Source: Thalassobacillus devorans
Lineage (GTDB): Bacteria > Bacillota > Bacilli > Bacillales > Halobacillaceae
Assembly: GCF_900176565.1 (NCBI RefSeq)
Contig: NZ_FXEH01000006.1
Span: 496,001-560,000 of the forward strand
Length of the DNA: 64,000 nucleotides
Direction: 5' to 3'
Shown here: positions 8,415 through 16,914 of the stretch, piece after piece
Layout: every line of letters begins with the position of its first letter
Numbering within the stretch: the stretch's first letter is position 1
The notes under the pieces: model-generated
Databases searched by the model: none
Seen by the model: only the letters and a program-made list of their open reading frames with translations
What the model was told of the DNA's origin: nothing
Made by a program: the position numbers and the translations under genes

Positions 8415-8885
8415 ATGGAAATCGTTTATTTTGCAGGTGGATGTTTGTGGGGAGTTCAGGCTTTTATAAAAACGTTACCTGGCGTCAAGTTTACGGAAGC
8501 CGGAAGAGCTAATGGGACCAGTCATACCCTTGAAGGGGAATATGATGGCTACGCCGAATGTGTTAAAACAGGATTTGATCCGTCGGTTGTAACAATCAGG
8601 GAATTAATGGGCTATTTTTTCGAAATCATTGATCCCTACAGTGTGAATAAACAAGGGGACGATGTTGGCGAGAAATACCGAACAGGTGTATATAGTGAAA
8701 ATCCTGACCATTTAAAAGAGGCGAAGGCGTTTATTCGTGACAGAGATGATTATGACCGTATAGTAGTTGAAGTATTACCGCTGACAAACTATGTAAGAAG
8801 TGCAGAAGAACATCAGGATCGGTTAGCCAGGTGTCCGGATGATTATTGTCATATTCCAGAAGAAATATTAAGTAAATATAAGTAA
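8415..8885 (+). CDS. msrA: Peptide methionine-S-sulfoxide reductase
   Basis: The 156-residue protein reduces methionine-S-sulfoxide in proteins. The active-site motif is GGCLWG at residues 8-13 (Cys10), where most MsrA proteins have GCFW. The leucine in place of phenylalanine marks a known subgroup. Downstream blocks include EYDGYAECVKTGFDP, FFEIIDPYSVNKQGDDVGEKYRTGVY and EVLPLTNYVRSAEEHQDRL. The C-terminal CPDDYC could provide resolving cysteines. ATG 8415 follows AGAGGAGAG. It may be read together with the DinB-like gene that starts about 50 bp later. Confidence 0.9.
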   Translation: MEIVYFAGGCLWGVQAFIKTLPGVKFTEAGRANGTSHTLEGEYDGYAECVKTGFDPSVVTIRELMGYFFEIIDPYSVNKQGDDVGEKYRTGVYSENPDHLKEAKAFIRDRDDYDRIVVEVLPLTNYVRSAEEHQDRLARCPDDYCHIPEEILSKYK

Positions 8886-8937
8886 GCGAGAAGTGTCGGT
8901 TGATGAGCCCAAGCGGTCTGAGATGAGGGGGCGTACC

Positions 8938-9486
8938 ATGGAGGTAGGCAATGAGTATCTACGTGTCGTAATAGAGCGGTTTGACAGCTTGAGGGATCTA
9001 GGGGTAAAAACTATCCATCAACTATCGGAAGAAGATATCCATTGGAACTACAATGACGATTCAAACAGCATTGCTGTTATTGTTAAACATATGAGCGGCA
9101 ATATGGTATCCAGGTGGACGGATTTTCTGACGACAGATGGGGAGAAACCAAGTCGAAAGCGCGATGAGGAATTTGAAAATGATATCACTTCTAAAAGTGA
9201 GCTGCTTAAGCTCTGGGACGCCGGGTGGGATACTTTATTTACGGCTTTGAAATCTTTGAATGAACAGGATTTATTACGCAATATAACTATCAGGGGAGAA
9301 AGCCACCTCGTCCTGGAGGCGATCGAGCGGCAGATGGCTCATTATGCGTATCATATCGGGCAAATTGTGTACGTAGGAAAGCAACTAAAAGGCGAAGAGT
9401 GGGAAAGCCTTAGTATTCCAAAAGGGAAGTCGGAGGAATACCTGAGAGAAATGCAAGAGAAGCATAAGGGAGCCTCAGAAGAGTAG
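8938..9486 (+). CDS. DinB-like / DUF1572 family protein
   Basis: The protein of about 182 residues starts at ATG 8938, behind GAGGGGG; an earlier GTG gives an unlikely N-terminus. It looks like a four-helix-bundle DinB-superfamily protein of the DUF1572 type, with the block SIAVIVKHMSGNMVSRW and a C-terminal AHYAYHIGQIVYVGKQL. The three widely spaced histidines (KHM, AHYAYH) fit the metal site of the superfamily. Members include thiol transferases and stress-induced proteins; a specific activity cannot be given. It follows msrA closely, which is consistent with a stress-related pair. Confidence 0.75.
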   Translation: MEVGNEYLRVVIERFDSLRDLGVKTIHQLSEEDIHWNYNDDSNSIAVIVKHMSGNMVSRWTDFLTTDGEKPSRKRDEEFENDITSKSELLKLWDAGWDTLFTALKSLNEQDLLRNITIRGESHLVLEAIERQMAHYAYHIGQIVYVGKQLKGEEWESLSIPKGKSEEYLREMQEKHKGASEE

Positions 9487-9531
9487 AGCTTTGCTTAATT
9501 ACATAACTAAATAGCAATAAAGGATGATGGT

Positions 9532-9651
9532 GTGGAACTTTCAAGTATTATTATGGTGATCTTTGGGATGATTTTGACTTAGGGACCGATCGTTTTAGGG
9601 ATATTTTTATTGGTCTGGTTGGTACGGAGAAAAGTGTCCAGAAATGGATAG
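9532..9651 (+). pseudogene. Small membrane protein with in-frame TAG
   Basis: From GTG 9532, after AAAGGATGATG, the frame encodes a small hydrophobic protein. ELSSIIMVIFGMILT is followed by a TAG at 9580-9582, then GPIVLGIFLLVWLVRRKVSRNG to a second stop at 9649. The continuing hydrophobic and then basic pattern after the TAG indicates one protein of about 39 residues that has been interrupted. No family was recognised. Confidence 0.4.
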
Positions 9652-9664
9652 AGATTTAAATAGC

Positions 9665-9716
9665 GGTGCTTGATTCCACCTGTGCTAATGGTCTGGCATG
9701 CTGGGGATCAGGCACC
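9665..9716 (+). repeat. Family A hairpin repeat, copy 6
   Basis: GGTGCTTGATTCCACC and a GGGGATCAGGCACC arm surround GCTAATGGTCTGGCATG. It lies 14 bp upstream of a 52-bp array, joined by TTTTATGCTTAGA. Confidence 0.8.
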
Positions 9717-9730
9717 GTTTTATGCTTAGA

Positions 9731-10026
9731 GGACAGGTTGTTGTAAGAAAAGGATAACTGTGTCCTCAAAGGTGGGCAATAAGGACAGGTTTGCGCTCGA
9801 GAAGGGAAAAGTTGTCCGAAGAGGATACTAATTAGGACAGGTTTGCGGTCGAATAGGGAAAAGTTGTCCGAAGAGGATGCCGATAAGGACAGGTTTACGC
9901 TCGAGAAGGGAAAAGTTGTCCGAAAAGGATGCCAATAAGGACAGGTTTACTCTGTCAAAAGAAAAAGTTGTACAGAAACAAGGTTAATTAGGACAGGTAG
10001 AGTTGGAAAATAGCCAATTGCTGTCC
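9731..10026 (+). repeat. Family B 52-bp tandem array 1 (6 units)
   Basis: Units start at GGACAGG 9731, 9783, 9835, 9887, 9939 and 9991, an exact period of 52. Each has GGACAGGTT on the left, AAAGTTGTCC (or a variant) about 35 nt later, then a spacer of about 17 nt. The first unit (GTTGTTGTAAGAAAAGG) and the last (AAAATAGCCAATTGCTGTCC) differ from the inner ones. Confidence 0.9.
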
Positions 10027-10160
10027 AATAAATGTTTTATAATGATGGTGCCATTTTTGTTTGAGATAAGATGGAAAAAAGAAGGAGTATGCAAGCAGCT
10101 GGTCGAATATAAATTCCGAGGGGATACATACAAGAATGAAATTTTTGAAGGAGGAAACAA

Positions 10161-10556
10161 ATGGGGAGAATCATTCATTTCGAAATTCATGTTGATGACA
10201 TGGAGCGGGCGAAGGGGTTTTATGGTGAGGTCTTTGGATGGAGGTTTGAAGACTGGAGTGAGTTTGCCGGGATGCCTTATTTCGGGGCTGTAACTGGCGA
10301 TGAAAAAGAGCCGGGAATTAACGGGGCTTTGATGCAACGGCAAAGTGCTCCTCCGGAAGTGAACCAGGCTGTCAATGGTTATGCGTGTACGATGGGCGTG
10401 GAAGATTACGACTCTATTGAAGCTAAAATTCTCGAGCAGGGAGGCAAGGTGGCCATGCCAAAATCTGCACTGCCTGGAATGGCATGGCAGGGATATTATA
10501 TCGATACCGAAGGAAATATTTTCGGCGTTCACCAGCCTGATGAAAACGCCAAATAG
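10161..10556 (+). CDS. VOC family protein (glyoxalase/bleomycin-resistance fold)
   Basis: The 131-residue protein is a single vicinal-oxygen-chelate domain. It has paired beta-alpha-beta modules: IIHFEIHVDDMERAKGFYGEVFGW at the N-terminus and an equivalent second module ending in GYYIDTEGNIFGVHQP. The His in HFEIH and the late Glu-like position are the usual metal ligands. The substrate is not predictable. ATG 10161 follows GAAGGAGGAAACAA. A hairpin terminator follows at 10563. Confidence 0.85.
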   Translation: MGRIIHFEIHVDDMERAKGFYGEVFGWRFEDWSEFAGMPYFGAVTGDEKEPGINGALMQRQSAPPEVNQAVNGYACTMGVEDYDSIEAKILEQGGKVAMPKSALPGMAWQGYYIDTEGNIFGVHQPDENAK

Positions 10557-10562
10557 AACCTA

Positions 10563-10590
10563 AGAACCCTTATACCACAGGGTTCTTTTT
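10563..10590 (+). terminator. Rho-independent terminator
   Basis: AGAACCCT and AGGGTTCT arms are followed by five T, directly after the VOC gene. Confidence 0.8.
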
Positions 10591-10620
10591 ATGAGTGATA
10601 ACTAACACAGGAGGGATACT

Positions 10621-11244
10621 TTGCTTAGACTCTACATAACAAGACACGGGGAAACAGAATGGAACGTACAAAAACGAATGCAAGGCTGGGCGAACTCTGA
10701 ACTGACGGATAATGGAGTGGAAAATGCAAGGATATTAGGGGAAAATCTCAAGTCTACCGCATTCGATGCCGTCTATTCCAGCCCCAGTAAGCGAACAAGA
10801 AAGACGACAGAACTGATTCTTGGAGGCCGCGAGCTTCCAGTTACCTATGAGGATAAGCTGAAAGAGATCCATGTCGGGGACTGGGAAGGTCAGACGAAAG
10901 AATTTATTGAAGAGAATTACGGCGATGCCTACCATTATTTTTTTAACAAGCCCCATCTCTATGAATCTTTCAATGGCGAAAGCTTCTTTGAATTACGGGA
11001 AAGAGTAGAAGAGTTTCTGGAGCAATTGAAGCGCACCCATTCATCTGGAAATATCCTGGTTGTCACACACTCGGTGTTTATTAAAAGTTTATTGGCAGTA
11101 GTGAAAGGACTTCCGGTAGAAAAGCTTTGGGGACCGCCGTATATCCAGGATACAAGTTTGAGTATCGTAGAAATGGATGGGGAAGCGTATCACGTGATTG
11201 TAGAAGGCGATGTCTCCCATAAGAAAAATACACTAGAAGCATAA
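10621..11244 (+). CDS. Histidine phosphatase family protein (phosphoglycerate mutase-like)
   Basis: The 207-residue protein carries the RHGETEWN motif at residues 8-15, where the histidine accepts the phosphate. It also has SSPSKRTRKTTEL, a conserved EIHVGDWEGQ, and the second catalytic histidine in VVTHS. This is the fold of GpmB, PhoE and CobC-type phosphatases. The exact substrate is open; broad-specificity phosphatase is the safest call. The start is TTG 10621 behind AGGAGGGATACT. A GNAT gene follows after 68 bp. Confidence 0.85.
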   Translation: MLRLYITRHGETEWNVQKRMQGWANSELTDNGVENARILGENLKSTAFDAVYSSPSKRTRKTTELILGGRELPVTYEDKLKEIHVGDWEGQTKEFIEENYGDAYHYFFNKPHLYESFNGESFFELRERVEEFLEQLKRTHSSGNILVVTHSVFIKSLLAVVKGLPVEKLWGPPYIQDTSLSIVEMDGEAYHVIVEGDVSHKKNTLEA

Positions 11245-11312
11245 TGGTAAAGTAATTGAGTATTTTTCGAAAGTTTGTAATAATAATGTTTAAATTTATG
11301 GGGGGGATGGAA

Positions 11313-11759
11313 ATGATTTATCGTGCTAGTATGGAAGATTTAGAAGGAGTAGCAAGGTTGTTTCAAGCATATCGTGAATTTTATCAACAGGAGTCAGACT
11401 TAGAAGTAGCAAAAAGATACATAAAAGAACGGTTGCAAAACAATGACTCTGTAATTTTTGTAGCCAAGAGTGAAGACATGTTAATAGGATTTGTTCAATT
11501 ATATCCTACATTTTCATCTGTTTCTGTTAGTAAAGCTTGGATCTTAAATGATCTGTATGTAGATAGAGCAGCTAGAAATCGAGGGATAGGTGCTGTGCTT
11601 TTGGATAAGGCAAAGGGCTACGCAATGGACACTGGAGCTAATAGTATTAGTTTGAGCACCGCACCCGATAACTTTAATGCTCAAAGATTATATGAAAAAC
11701 ATGGATACCAACTAGATACACAATTCTTACACTATGAATTAAATTTAGACAAGATTTGA
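11313..11759 (+). CDS. GNAT-family N-acetyltransferase
   Basis: The start is ATG 11313, behind GGGGGGG at 11300; upstream in-frame codons give a poor N-terminus. The product of about 148 residues begins MIYRASMEDLEGVARLF. The acetyl-CoA-binding motif A is LYVDRAARNRGIGAVLLDKA (R/Q-x-x-G-x-G/A form RNRGIG), and motif B follows as FNAQRLYEKHGY. GNAT proteins transfer acetyl to amines; the acceptor is unknown. Confidence 0.85.
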   Translation: MIYRASMEDLEGVARLFQAYREFYQQESDLEVAKRYIKERLQNNDSVIFVAKSEDMLIGFVQLYPTFSSVSVSKAWILNDLYVDRAARNRGIGAVLLDKAKGYAMDTGANSISLSTAPDNFNAQRLYEKHGYQLDTQFLHYELNLDKI

Positions 11760-11817
11760 GCTATAAAGCTGTAAAAGTTTTTTATAGATAGGGAGTTTAA
11801 GTTATTTTCTTAATTAT

Positions 11818-11838
11818 CGCATGCTGGGTTCAGGCACC
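11818..11838 (+). repeat. Family A half copy (copy 7)
   Basis: Only the right arm, GCATGCTGGGTTCAGGCACC, followed by a T-run, is left. The left arm is absent, so the hairpin cannot form. Confidence 0.6.
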
Positions 11839-11867
11839 ATTTTTTAAATAAGTTTTCATGCCGAACG

Positions 11868-11896
11868 TTGACACCCCTTCCTGGTCATGCTAGTAT
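11868..11896 (+). promoter_or_regulatory. Promoter of the metE leader
   Basis: TTGACA at 11868-11873 and TAGTAT at 11891-11896 are separated by 17 bp. Transcription would start a few bases before the SAM riboswitch. Confidence 0.75.
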
Positions 11897-11917
11897 GCTT
11901 GTAATCCATAGGAAAAA

Positions 11918-12031
11918 TCTCTTATTAAGAGTGGTGGAGGGACTGGCCCGATGAAGCCCGGCAACCATCCTGCCTATTGATGCGGGTACGGTGCTACTTC
12001 CAGCAAAGCAACCGCTTTGGGAAATGAGAGA
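11918..12031 (+). ncRNA. SAM (S-box, SAM-I) riboswitch
   Basis: The conserved S-box pieces are present in order: CTCTTATTAAGAGTGGTGGA, GGGACTGGCCCGATGAAGCC, CGGCAACC, then CAGCAAAGCAACC and a closing GAAATGAGAG that pairs with the 5' end. A terminator follows. SAM binding should stop transcription of metE. Confidence 0.95.
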
Positions 12032-12043
12032 GGTACGTGTCTG

Positions 12044-12068
12044 AACCTCTCTGATCGAGAGGTTTTTT
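12044..12068 (+). terminator. Terminator of the SAM riboswitch
   Basis: AACCTCTC and GAGAGGTT arms are followed by a T-run. It is the expression platform of the first riboswitch. Confidence 0.9.
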
Positions 12069-12104
12069 CATGTAGTGGATCAAGCTAATTGAATATTGTG
12101 TATC

Positions 12105-12290
12105 TTCAGGTGCTGTGTAAACTTATAAATGCTTATTCAGCTTAAAAGGGAAGTCCGGTGAAAATCCGGCACGGTCCCGCCACTGTAAATGGGAGCACCC
12201 TGCATCATGTCACTATCTTTGTAAAAAGGTGGGAAGGCGCAGAGGTGTGAAGATCATGAGTCAGGAGACCTGCCTGTCGATCGTACACTT
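12105..12290 (+). ncRNA. Cobalamin (B12) riboswitch
   Basis: The aptamer begins near TCAGGTGCTGTGTAAACTT, carries AAAATCCGGCACGGTCCCGC and CACTGTAAATGGGAGC in its middle, and ends with the B12 box AGTCAGGAGACCTGCC at 12259-12274. It lies directly after the SAM riboswitch terminator and before metE, so B12 would switch off the B12-independent enzyme. Confidence 0.95.
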
Positions 12291-12376
12291 AAACCTACGA
12301 GGAATAGGGAGGTGTTAGGCGCATAACGGGATCAGTCTGTCTTTGTTGACTGAAAATGGAACATGCTTACTTAACT

Positions 12377-12404
12377 ATCTCTCTTGTATAAGAGGGATTT
12401 TTTT
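12377..12404 (+). terminator. Terminator of the cobalamin riboswitch
   Basis: ATCTCTCTT and AAGAGGGAT arms are followed by seven T, about 30 bp before the metE ribosome binding site. Confidence 0.85.
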
Positions 12405-12436
12405 AATGGAATGAAAAAGTATCGGGAGGAATGGAG

Positions 12437-14737
12437 ATGACAAACGTAATAAGTTCGACAATCGGTTATCCAAGAATCGGTGAAAAAAGAGAATGGAAGA
12501 GGGCTCTCGAAAGTTTTTGGAAAGTTAAGATGGATAAAGAGGAATTTTTGTCCGAAATGAAAAAATACCGTCTCCATGCACTGAAGAAACAGAAAGAGCT
12601 GGGAGTAGATTTGATTCCAGTCGGTGATTTCAGTTTTTATGACCAGGTGCTCGATACAGCGGTTATGTTCGGATTTATCCCTGAGCGATTCCGGGATGGA
12701 GACGACCTTTTGAGCACGTATTTCGATATCGCCCGAGGCAATGATGAAGCGGTGGCGTCAGAGATGACAAAGTGGTTCAATACCAATTATCACTATATCG
12801 TACCTGAAATCGAAGCGGATGCAGTACCAGAATTGACGGAAAACCGGGCGCTCTTTTATTTCAATGAAGCGAAAGACGAACTCGGAATTACCGGGAAACC
12901 AGTCCTGCTTGGTCCGGTCACTTTTCTACATTTGGCGAAGGGGTTTGAGAAAAAAGATATTGACCAGCTTTTAGAAAAACTGGTGCCGCTTTATATACAA
13001 GTACTTCAGGAGTTAGAAGGTGCTGGTGCGGAATGGGTGCAGATCGAAGAGCCTATGTTGACTGGAGCAATTAAGGATATTGACCTTGCACGTTTCAACC
13101 GAGTATATGGAAAACTCCAACAGGAAGTTCCAGGTGTGAAAGTTCTACTGCAAACCTATTTCGAAGCCGTTGACCATTACGAGGCAGTCGTCTCCCTGCC
13201 GGTTGCAGGTGTCGGACTGGATTTCGTACATGATGATGGGGTTAATTTGGCTGCGGTGAAGCAGTACGGTTTCCCTGAAGATAAAACGCTGGCAGCCGGG
13301 GTTATTGACGGCCGGAATATTTGGCGGGAAGATTTAGGTGAAAAATTGACCCAGCTGGAGCGCCTGTTAGAAGTAGTTGACAAAGACCGTCTGATCATCC
13401 AGCAGTCCTGCAGCTTGCTGCACGTGCCAGTGACGGTGGATACGGAAGATGAATTGGATCCTTTGTTGAAAAATGCGCTGGCCTTTGCTGACCAGAAACT
13501 AGAGGAAGCTGCCATTTTGACAAAAGGAATCAATCAGGGAGAATCTACGATAAAGGATAAAATCATCGCACAGAAGCAAAATCGCGAAGCATTATGGAAT
13601 TCTGCTGCCAGAAACCGCCATGATGTCCGAAAAGAAGTGGAAAGTTGGGAGGGAGTAACACCTGAACGGTCTATGGCATATGCCTCCCGTCAGCAGGTTC
13701 AGCAACAATTTCTCAAGCTGCCGTTATTACCTACGACGACAATCGGCAGCCTGCCGCAAACAGCTGATATCAAACAGGGACGTCAAAATAGGCGGAGAGG
13801 AAAATGGTCGGATTCGGAATACCAGGCATTTATTGAAGAAAATATAGCGGAGTGGATTAGCAGACAAGAGGAAATCGGTCTGGATGTCCTGATCCATGGG
13901 GAATTCGAGCGCAATGACATGGTTGAATTTTTCGGTGAGAAGCTGGAAGGGTTCGCGTTTACACGATTCGCTTGGGTGCAGTCCTATGGCTCGCGCTGTG
14001 TAAAGCCACCGATTATTTTCGGTGACGTGGCTTTGACAGAGCCGATGACCGTGAAGGAAATCGCCTATGCCCAATCACTGACGGAAAAGCCGGTAAAAGG
14101 AATGCTAACAGGGCCAATTACGATTCTGAACTGGTCATTTGTTCATGAAGGCATCAGCAACTTTGATGTTACGAAGCAAATCGCCCTCGCGTTGCAAAAG
14201 GAAATCAAGTACCTGGAGGATGAAGGGATTCAGATGGTCCAGGTAGATGAACCTGCATTGCGTGAAGGCTTGCCGCTTAAACCGGAAAAGCAGGAACAGT
14301 ATTTACGTGACGCTGTCTACGCCTTCAAACTCGCCACTTCTTCCGTGAAAGATGAAACACAGATCCACACCCATATGTGTTACTCTGAATTTGGAGAGAT
14401 CATGGAGACGATCGATCAATTGGATGCGGATGTCATTTCGATTGAAGCTGCCCGAAGCCACGGTGAAATTATTTCTGATTTTGAGAAAAACTCCTACGAA
14501 AAAGGGATAGGGCTTGGCGTCTATGATATTCACAGCCCACGGGTACCAGCCGTGGAAGAGATGGAAAGGAATATTCTTCGCGCACTGAAGGTTCTCGAAC
14601 CCCGTCAATTCTGGGTTAACCCAGACTGCGGGTTGAAAACAAGAAGGGTAGAGGAAACCACTGCAGCTCTGACCAATATGGTGGAGGCGGCTCGAAGGAT
14701 ACGAGAGAAAGTGCCACAAAATTCAACTATATCTTAG
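12437..14737 (+). CDS. metE: Cobalamin-independent methionine synthase
   Basis: The 766-residue enzyme transfers the methyl group of 5-methyltetrahydropteroyl-triglutamate to homocysteine. The N-terminus has the IGYPRIGEKREWKRALE block. The C-terminal catalytic half has TTTIGSLPQT, a zinc site with HTHMCYSEFGEI (His and Cys) and NPDCGLKTR (Cys). ATG 12437 is six bases after GGGAGGA; ATG 12431 overlaps that site. Length is normal. Expression is under the SAM and cobalamin riboswitches in series, so it should be on only when both methionine-derived SAM and B12 are scarce. Confidence 0.97.
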   Translation: MTNVISSTIGYPRIGEKREWKRALESFWKVKMDKEEFLSEMKKYRLHALKKQKELGVDLIPVGDFSFYDQVLDTAVMFGFIPERFRDGDDLLSTYFDIARGNDEAVASEMTKWFNTNYHYIVPEIEADAVPELTENRALFYFNEAKDELGITGKPVLLGPVTFLHLAKGFEKKDIDQLLEKLVPLYIQVLQELEGAGAEWVQIEEPMLTGAIKDIDLARFNRVYGKLQQEVPGVKVLLQTYFEAVDHYEAVVSLPVAGVGLDFVHDDGVNLAAVKQYGFPEDKTLAAGVIDGRNIWREDLGEKLTQLERLLEVVDKDRLIIQQSCSLLHVPVTVDTEDELDPLLKNALAFADQKLEEAAILTKGINQGESTIKDKIIAQKQNREALWNSAARNRHDVRKEVESWEGVTPERSMAYASRQQVQQQFLKLPLLPTTTIGSLPQTADIKQGRQNRRRGKWSDSEYQAFIEENIAEWISRQEEIGLDVLIHGEFERNDMVEFFGEKLEGFAFTRFAWVQSYGSRCVKPPIIFGDVALTEPMTVKEIAYAQSLTEKPVKGMLTGPITILNWSFVHEGISNFDVTKQIALALQKEIKYLEDEGIQMVQVDEPALREGLPLKPEKQEQYLRDAVYAFKLATSSVKDETQIHTHMCYSEFGEIMETIDQLDADVISIEAARSHGEIISDFEKNSYEKGIGLGVYDIHSPRVPAVEEMERNILRALKVLEPRQFWVNPDCGLKTRRVEETTAALTNMVEAARRIREKVPQNSTIS

Positions 14738-14839
14738 ATAACCGGGAATCCCCGTGCTGAATCTGATTAAGTACTGGCCATCCATTTCCCTAATGCTTTC
14801 ATCCGGCGGGGAATAAGGCTGATCACCTTCATAATAACG

Positions 14840-14890
14840 GCGCCTGCCCCCACTGCGCTAATCATCTAGCATGCTTGGGAATCAGGCACC
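14840..14890 (+). repeat. Family A hairpin repeat, copy 8
   Basis: GCGCCTGCCCCCACTGCG and a CTTGGGAATCAGGCACC arm flank CTAATCATCTAGCATG. The joining TTTTTATGCTTAAA leads into array 2, as at copy 6. Confidence 0.8.
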
Positions 14891-14904
14891 TTTTTATGCT
14901 TAAA

Positions 14905-15043
14905 GGACAGGTTGATGTAAGAAAAGAACCACTGTGTCTTCAAAGGATACTAATAAGGGCAGGTTTGCGCTCGTAAAGGGAAAAGTTGTCCAGAAACAAG
15001 GTTGATTAGGACAGGCTGAGAGGAAAATAGCCAATTGCTGTCC
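14905..15043 (+). repeat. Family B 52-bp tandem array 2 (3 units)
   Basis: Units start at 14905, 14957 and 15009 (period 52). The first unit (GTTGATGTAAGAAAAG) and the last (AAAATAGCCAATTGCTGTCC) match the first and last units of array 1. Confidence 0.9.
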
Positions 15044-15132
15044 AATAATTAATTGAAAAAGTCAGATAACGGTATAGACGAATAAATAAAAATAATGTAT
15101 GGTATAAATTAAATCATTCCAAAATTTAATAG

Positions 15133-15237
15133 GTGCATTCACTAGGGGAGCCTTTCTTTTAAGGCTGAGATCAAAGTATAACTTTGGAACTCTTTGAACC
15201 TGAACTGGCTAAAAATCCAGCGGAGGAAAGTGTATTC
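15133..15237 (+). ncRNA. TPP riboswitch 1
   Basis: The thi-box is present: TCACTAGGGGAGCC, GGCTGAGA, GAACCTGAACTGG and CCAGCGGAGGAAAGTG. A terminator hairpin follows at 15263. Confidence 0.95.
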
Positions 15238-15262
15238 ATGAAATATTTCATCTATGATAGGT

Positions 15263-15299
15263 CATGCCACTTTTCTTTTCTGGAAAGTGGCATTTTTTA
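15263..15299 (+). terminator. Terminator of TPP riboswitch 1
   Basis: ATGCCACTTT and AAAGTGGCAT arms are followed by a T-run. Confidence 0.9.
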
Positions 15300-15382
15300 T
15301 GTTAAGAGAGTGCTGCTATAAGACTGACTCTTTGAGTGGCAGATTCTAACTTCCATTCAACAGATAACAATTGAATAAGAAT

Positions 15383-15475
15383 ACTTCACTAGGGGAGCCA
15401 TGAATTGGCTGAGAGAAGCTTGAAGCTTTGACCCTTATAACCTGATCTAGATCATACTAGCGGAGGGAAGTGAAG
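15383..15475 (+). ncRNA. TPP riboswitch 2
   Basis: A second complete thi-box: TTCACTAGGGGAGCC, GGCTGAGAGAAG, a TATAACCTGATCTAGAT stretch and AGCGGAGGGAAGTGAA. It lies 84 bp after the first terminator. Confidence 0.95.
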
Positions 15476-15511
15476 CGGGTGAAATCTTTCTTTAATATAT
15501 TCAAAAATAAT

Positions 15512-15550
15512 AGCTCGCTCCTTCGCATGAAGGGGCGGGCTATTTTATTT
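15512..15550 (+). terminator. Terminator of TPP riboswitch 2
   Basis: AGCTCGCTCCTT and AAGGGGCGGGCT arms are followed by ATTTTATTTT, before the ylmB start. Confidence 0.85.
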
Positions 15551-15624
15551 TACTTTTAAAGGCTTTCGACATAAGAACTTTGTCGATAAGCCAAGTTTGT
15601 CTAATGGAAAGGAGCGGATGGTTC

Positions 15625-16914
15625 ATGGATGACCAGTTAGTCCGTTTATGGAATGAAGTGGAAGAAAGAGAAGATGAACTGCTGGCACTATTGTCCGATT
15701 TAGTAGCCTATCCAACGTTGAGCCCGCCTGCCCGGAATGCGAAGGAGGCTCAGGAGTATGTGGCTAATAGACTGAAAGAATTGGACTTTACGATCGAGTC
15801 GTGGGATTTGTATCCCGGGGACCCCGTGGTGGTGGGGACTAAACGGGGACAAGACGAAGGCCAGGCGAAAAGTCTGATCATCAACGGCCATCTCGATGTA
15901 GCTGCCATCGAGGAAAATGAGCAATGGGCCTATAATCCATTCGAATGTACGGTAACGAAGGACAAAGTATTCGGGCGCGGGGTAGCCGATATGAAAGGAG
16001 GCATGGCTGGGGTTCTTTTTGCATTACAGGTGCTCCATGAAGCTGGTGTAGAACCTAAAGGGAACCTCTATGTCCAATCCGTTGTTGGCGAGGAGGTTGG
16101 AGAAGCAGGGACTAAGTCTTGCTGTGAAAGGGGATATCATGCTGATTTAGCGCTAGTAGTCGATACAAGTGACTGTCAAATCCAGGGACAGGGTGGTGTG
16201 ATCACTGGCTGGATAACAATCGAAAGCAGTGAAACACTGCATGATGCCCAAAGGCGGTCGATGATCCATGCTGGCGGTGGTATCCATGGGGCGAGTGCGA
16301 TAGAAAAAATGATGAAAATAATTACTGCGTTGCAAGAATTGGAGAGGCATTGGGCAGTTACGAAATCGAGTCCTGGATTTCCTTCGGGGTCCAATACAAT
16401 CAACCCGGCTGTCATTGAAGGCGGCCGACATGCTGCTTTCATTGCTGACCGATGCTCGTTATGGATCACTGTACATTACTATCCGGAAGAACACTATGAA
16501 GATGTGATCAGAGAGATAGAAGCGCACATAAATCATGCAGCTAAAGCAGATCCCTGGTTAAGAGATCACCCACCTCAATTTTCATGGGGCGGCACGTCGA
16601 TGATAGAAGAGCAAGGAGAAATTTTCCCTGCATTCTCAGTGGACACCAGCCATGTAGGGGTTGAGTTGTTGGCAAACGCACATCAACGTATTTTCCAAAC
16701 TCCGGTTGATTATTCCATGTCTCCTACTGTTACAGATGGGGGATGGTTAGCGGAGGCCGGCATCCCTACTGTTCTGTATGGCCCAGGCACACTCGATCAG
16801 GCACATGCCGTTAATGAGTCGCTTGATCGAAACCAGCTTCAACGATTCACCAAAACCATTGTTGCTTTCTTAAATGAGTGGTTTCAACAATCTGAGCGAA
16901 AGGATGAGATGTGA
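15625..16914 (+). CDS. N-formyl-aminopyrimidine deformylase (YlmB-type M20 hydrolase)
   Basis: The start is ATG 15625 after AAAGGAG. The protein of about 429 residues is an M20/ArgE-DapE-type zinc hydrolase: metal ligands in NGHLDV and GVADMKGG, the general-base Glu in VGEEVGEAG, and a late ligand His in YGPGTLDQAHAVNE. Members beside TenA and thiamin riboswitches remove the formyl group from the degraded thiamin pyrimidine before TenA acts. That role is inferred from position: it is the first gene after two TPP riboswitches, and its stop codon overlaps the tenA start. Amino-acid deacylase activity cannot be excluded from sequence alone. Confidence 0.85.
   Translation: MDDQLVRLWNEVEEREDELLALLSDLVAYPTLSPPARNAKEAQEYVANRLKELDFTIESWDLYPGDPVVVGTKRGQDEGQAKSLIINGHLDVAAIEENEQWAYNPFECTVTKDKVFGRGVADMKGGMAGVLFALQVLHEAGVEPKGNLYVQSVVGEEVGEAGTKSCCERGYHADLALVVDTSDCQIQGQGGVITGWITIESSETLHDAQRRSMIHAGGGIHGASAIEKMMKIITALQELERHWAVTKSSPGFPSGSNTINPAVIEGGRHAAFIADRCSLWITVHYYPEEHYEDVIREIEAHINHAAKADPWLRDHPPQFSWGGTSMIEEQGEIFPAFSVDTSHVGVELLANAHQRIFQTPVDYSMSPTVTDGGWLAEAGIPTVLYGPGTLDQAHAVNESLDRNQLQRFTKTIVAFLNEWFQQSERKDEM

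Noticed and set aside
9731-10026. CRISPR-like array
   Set aside because: Unit bodies are nearly the same from unit to unit, no alternating repeat and unique spacer exists, and no cas gene is in the window.
10003-10293. Frame overlapping the VOC gene and array 1
   Set aside because: It overlaps a well-supported VOC gene in another frame and begins inside the repeat array.
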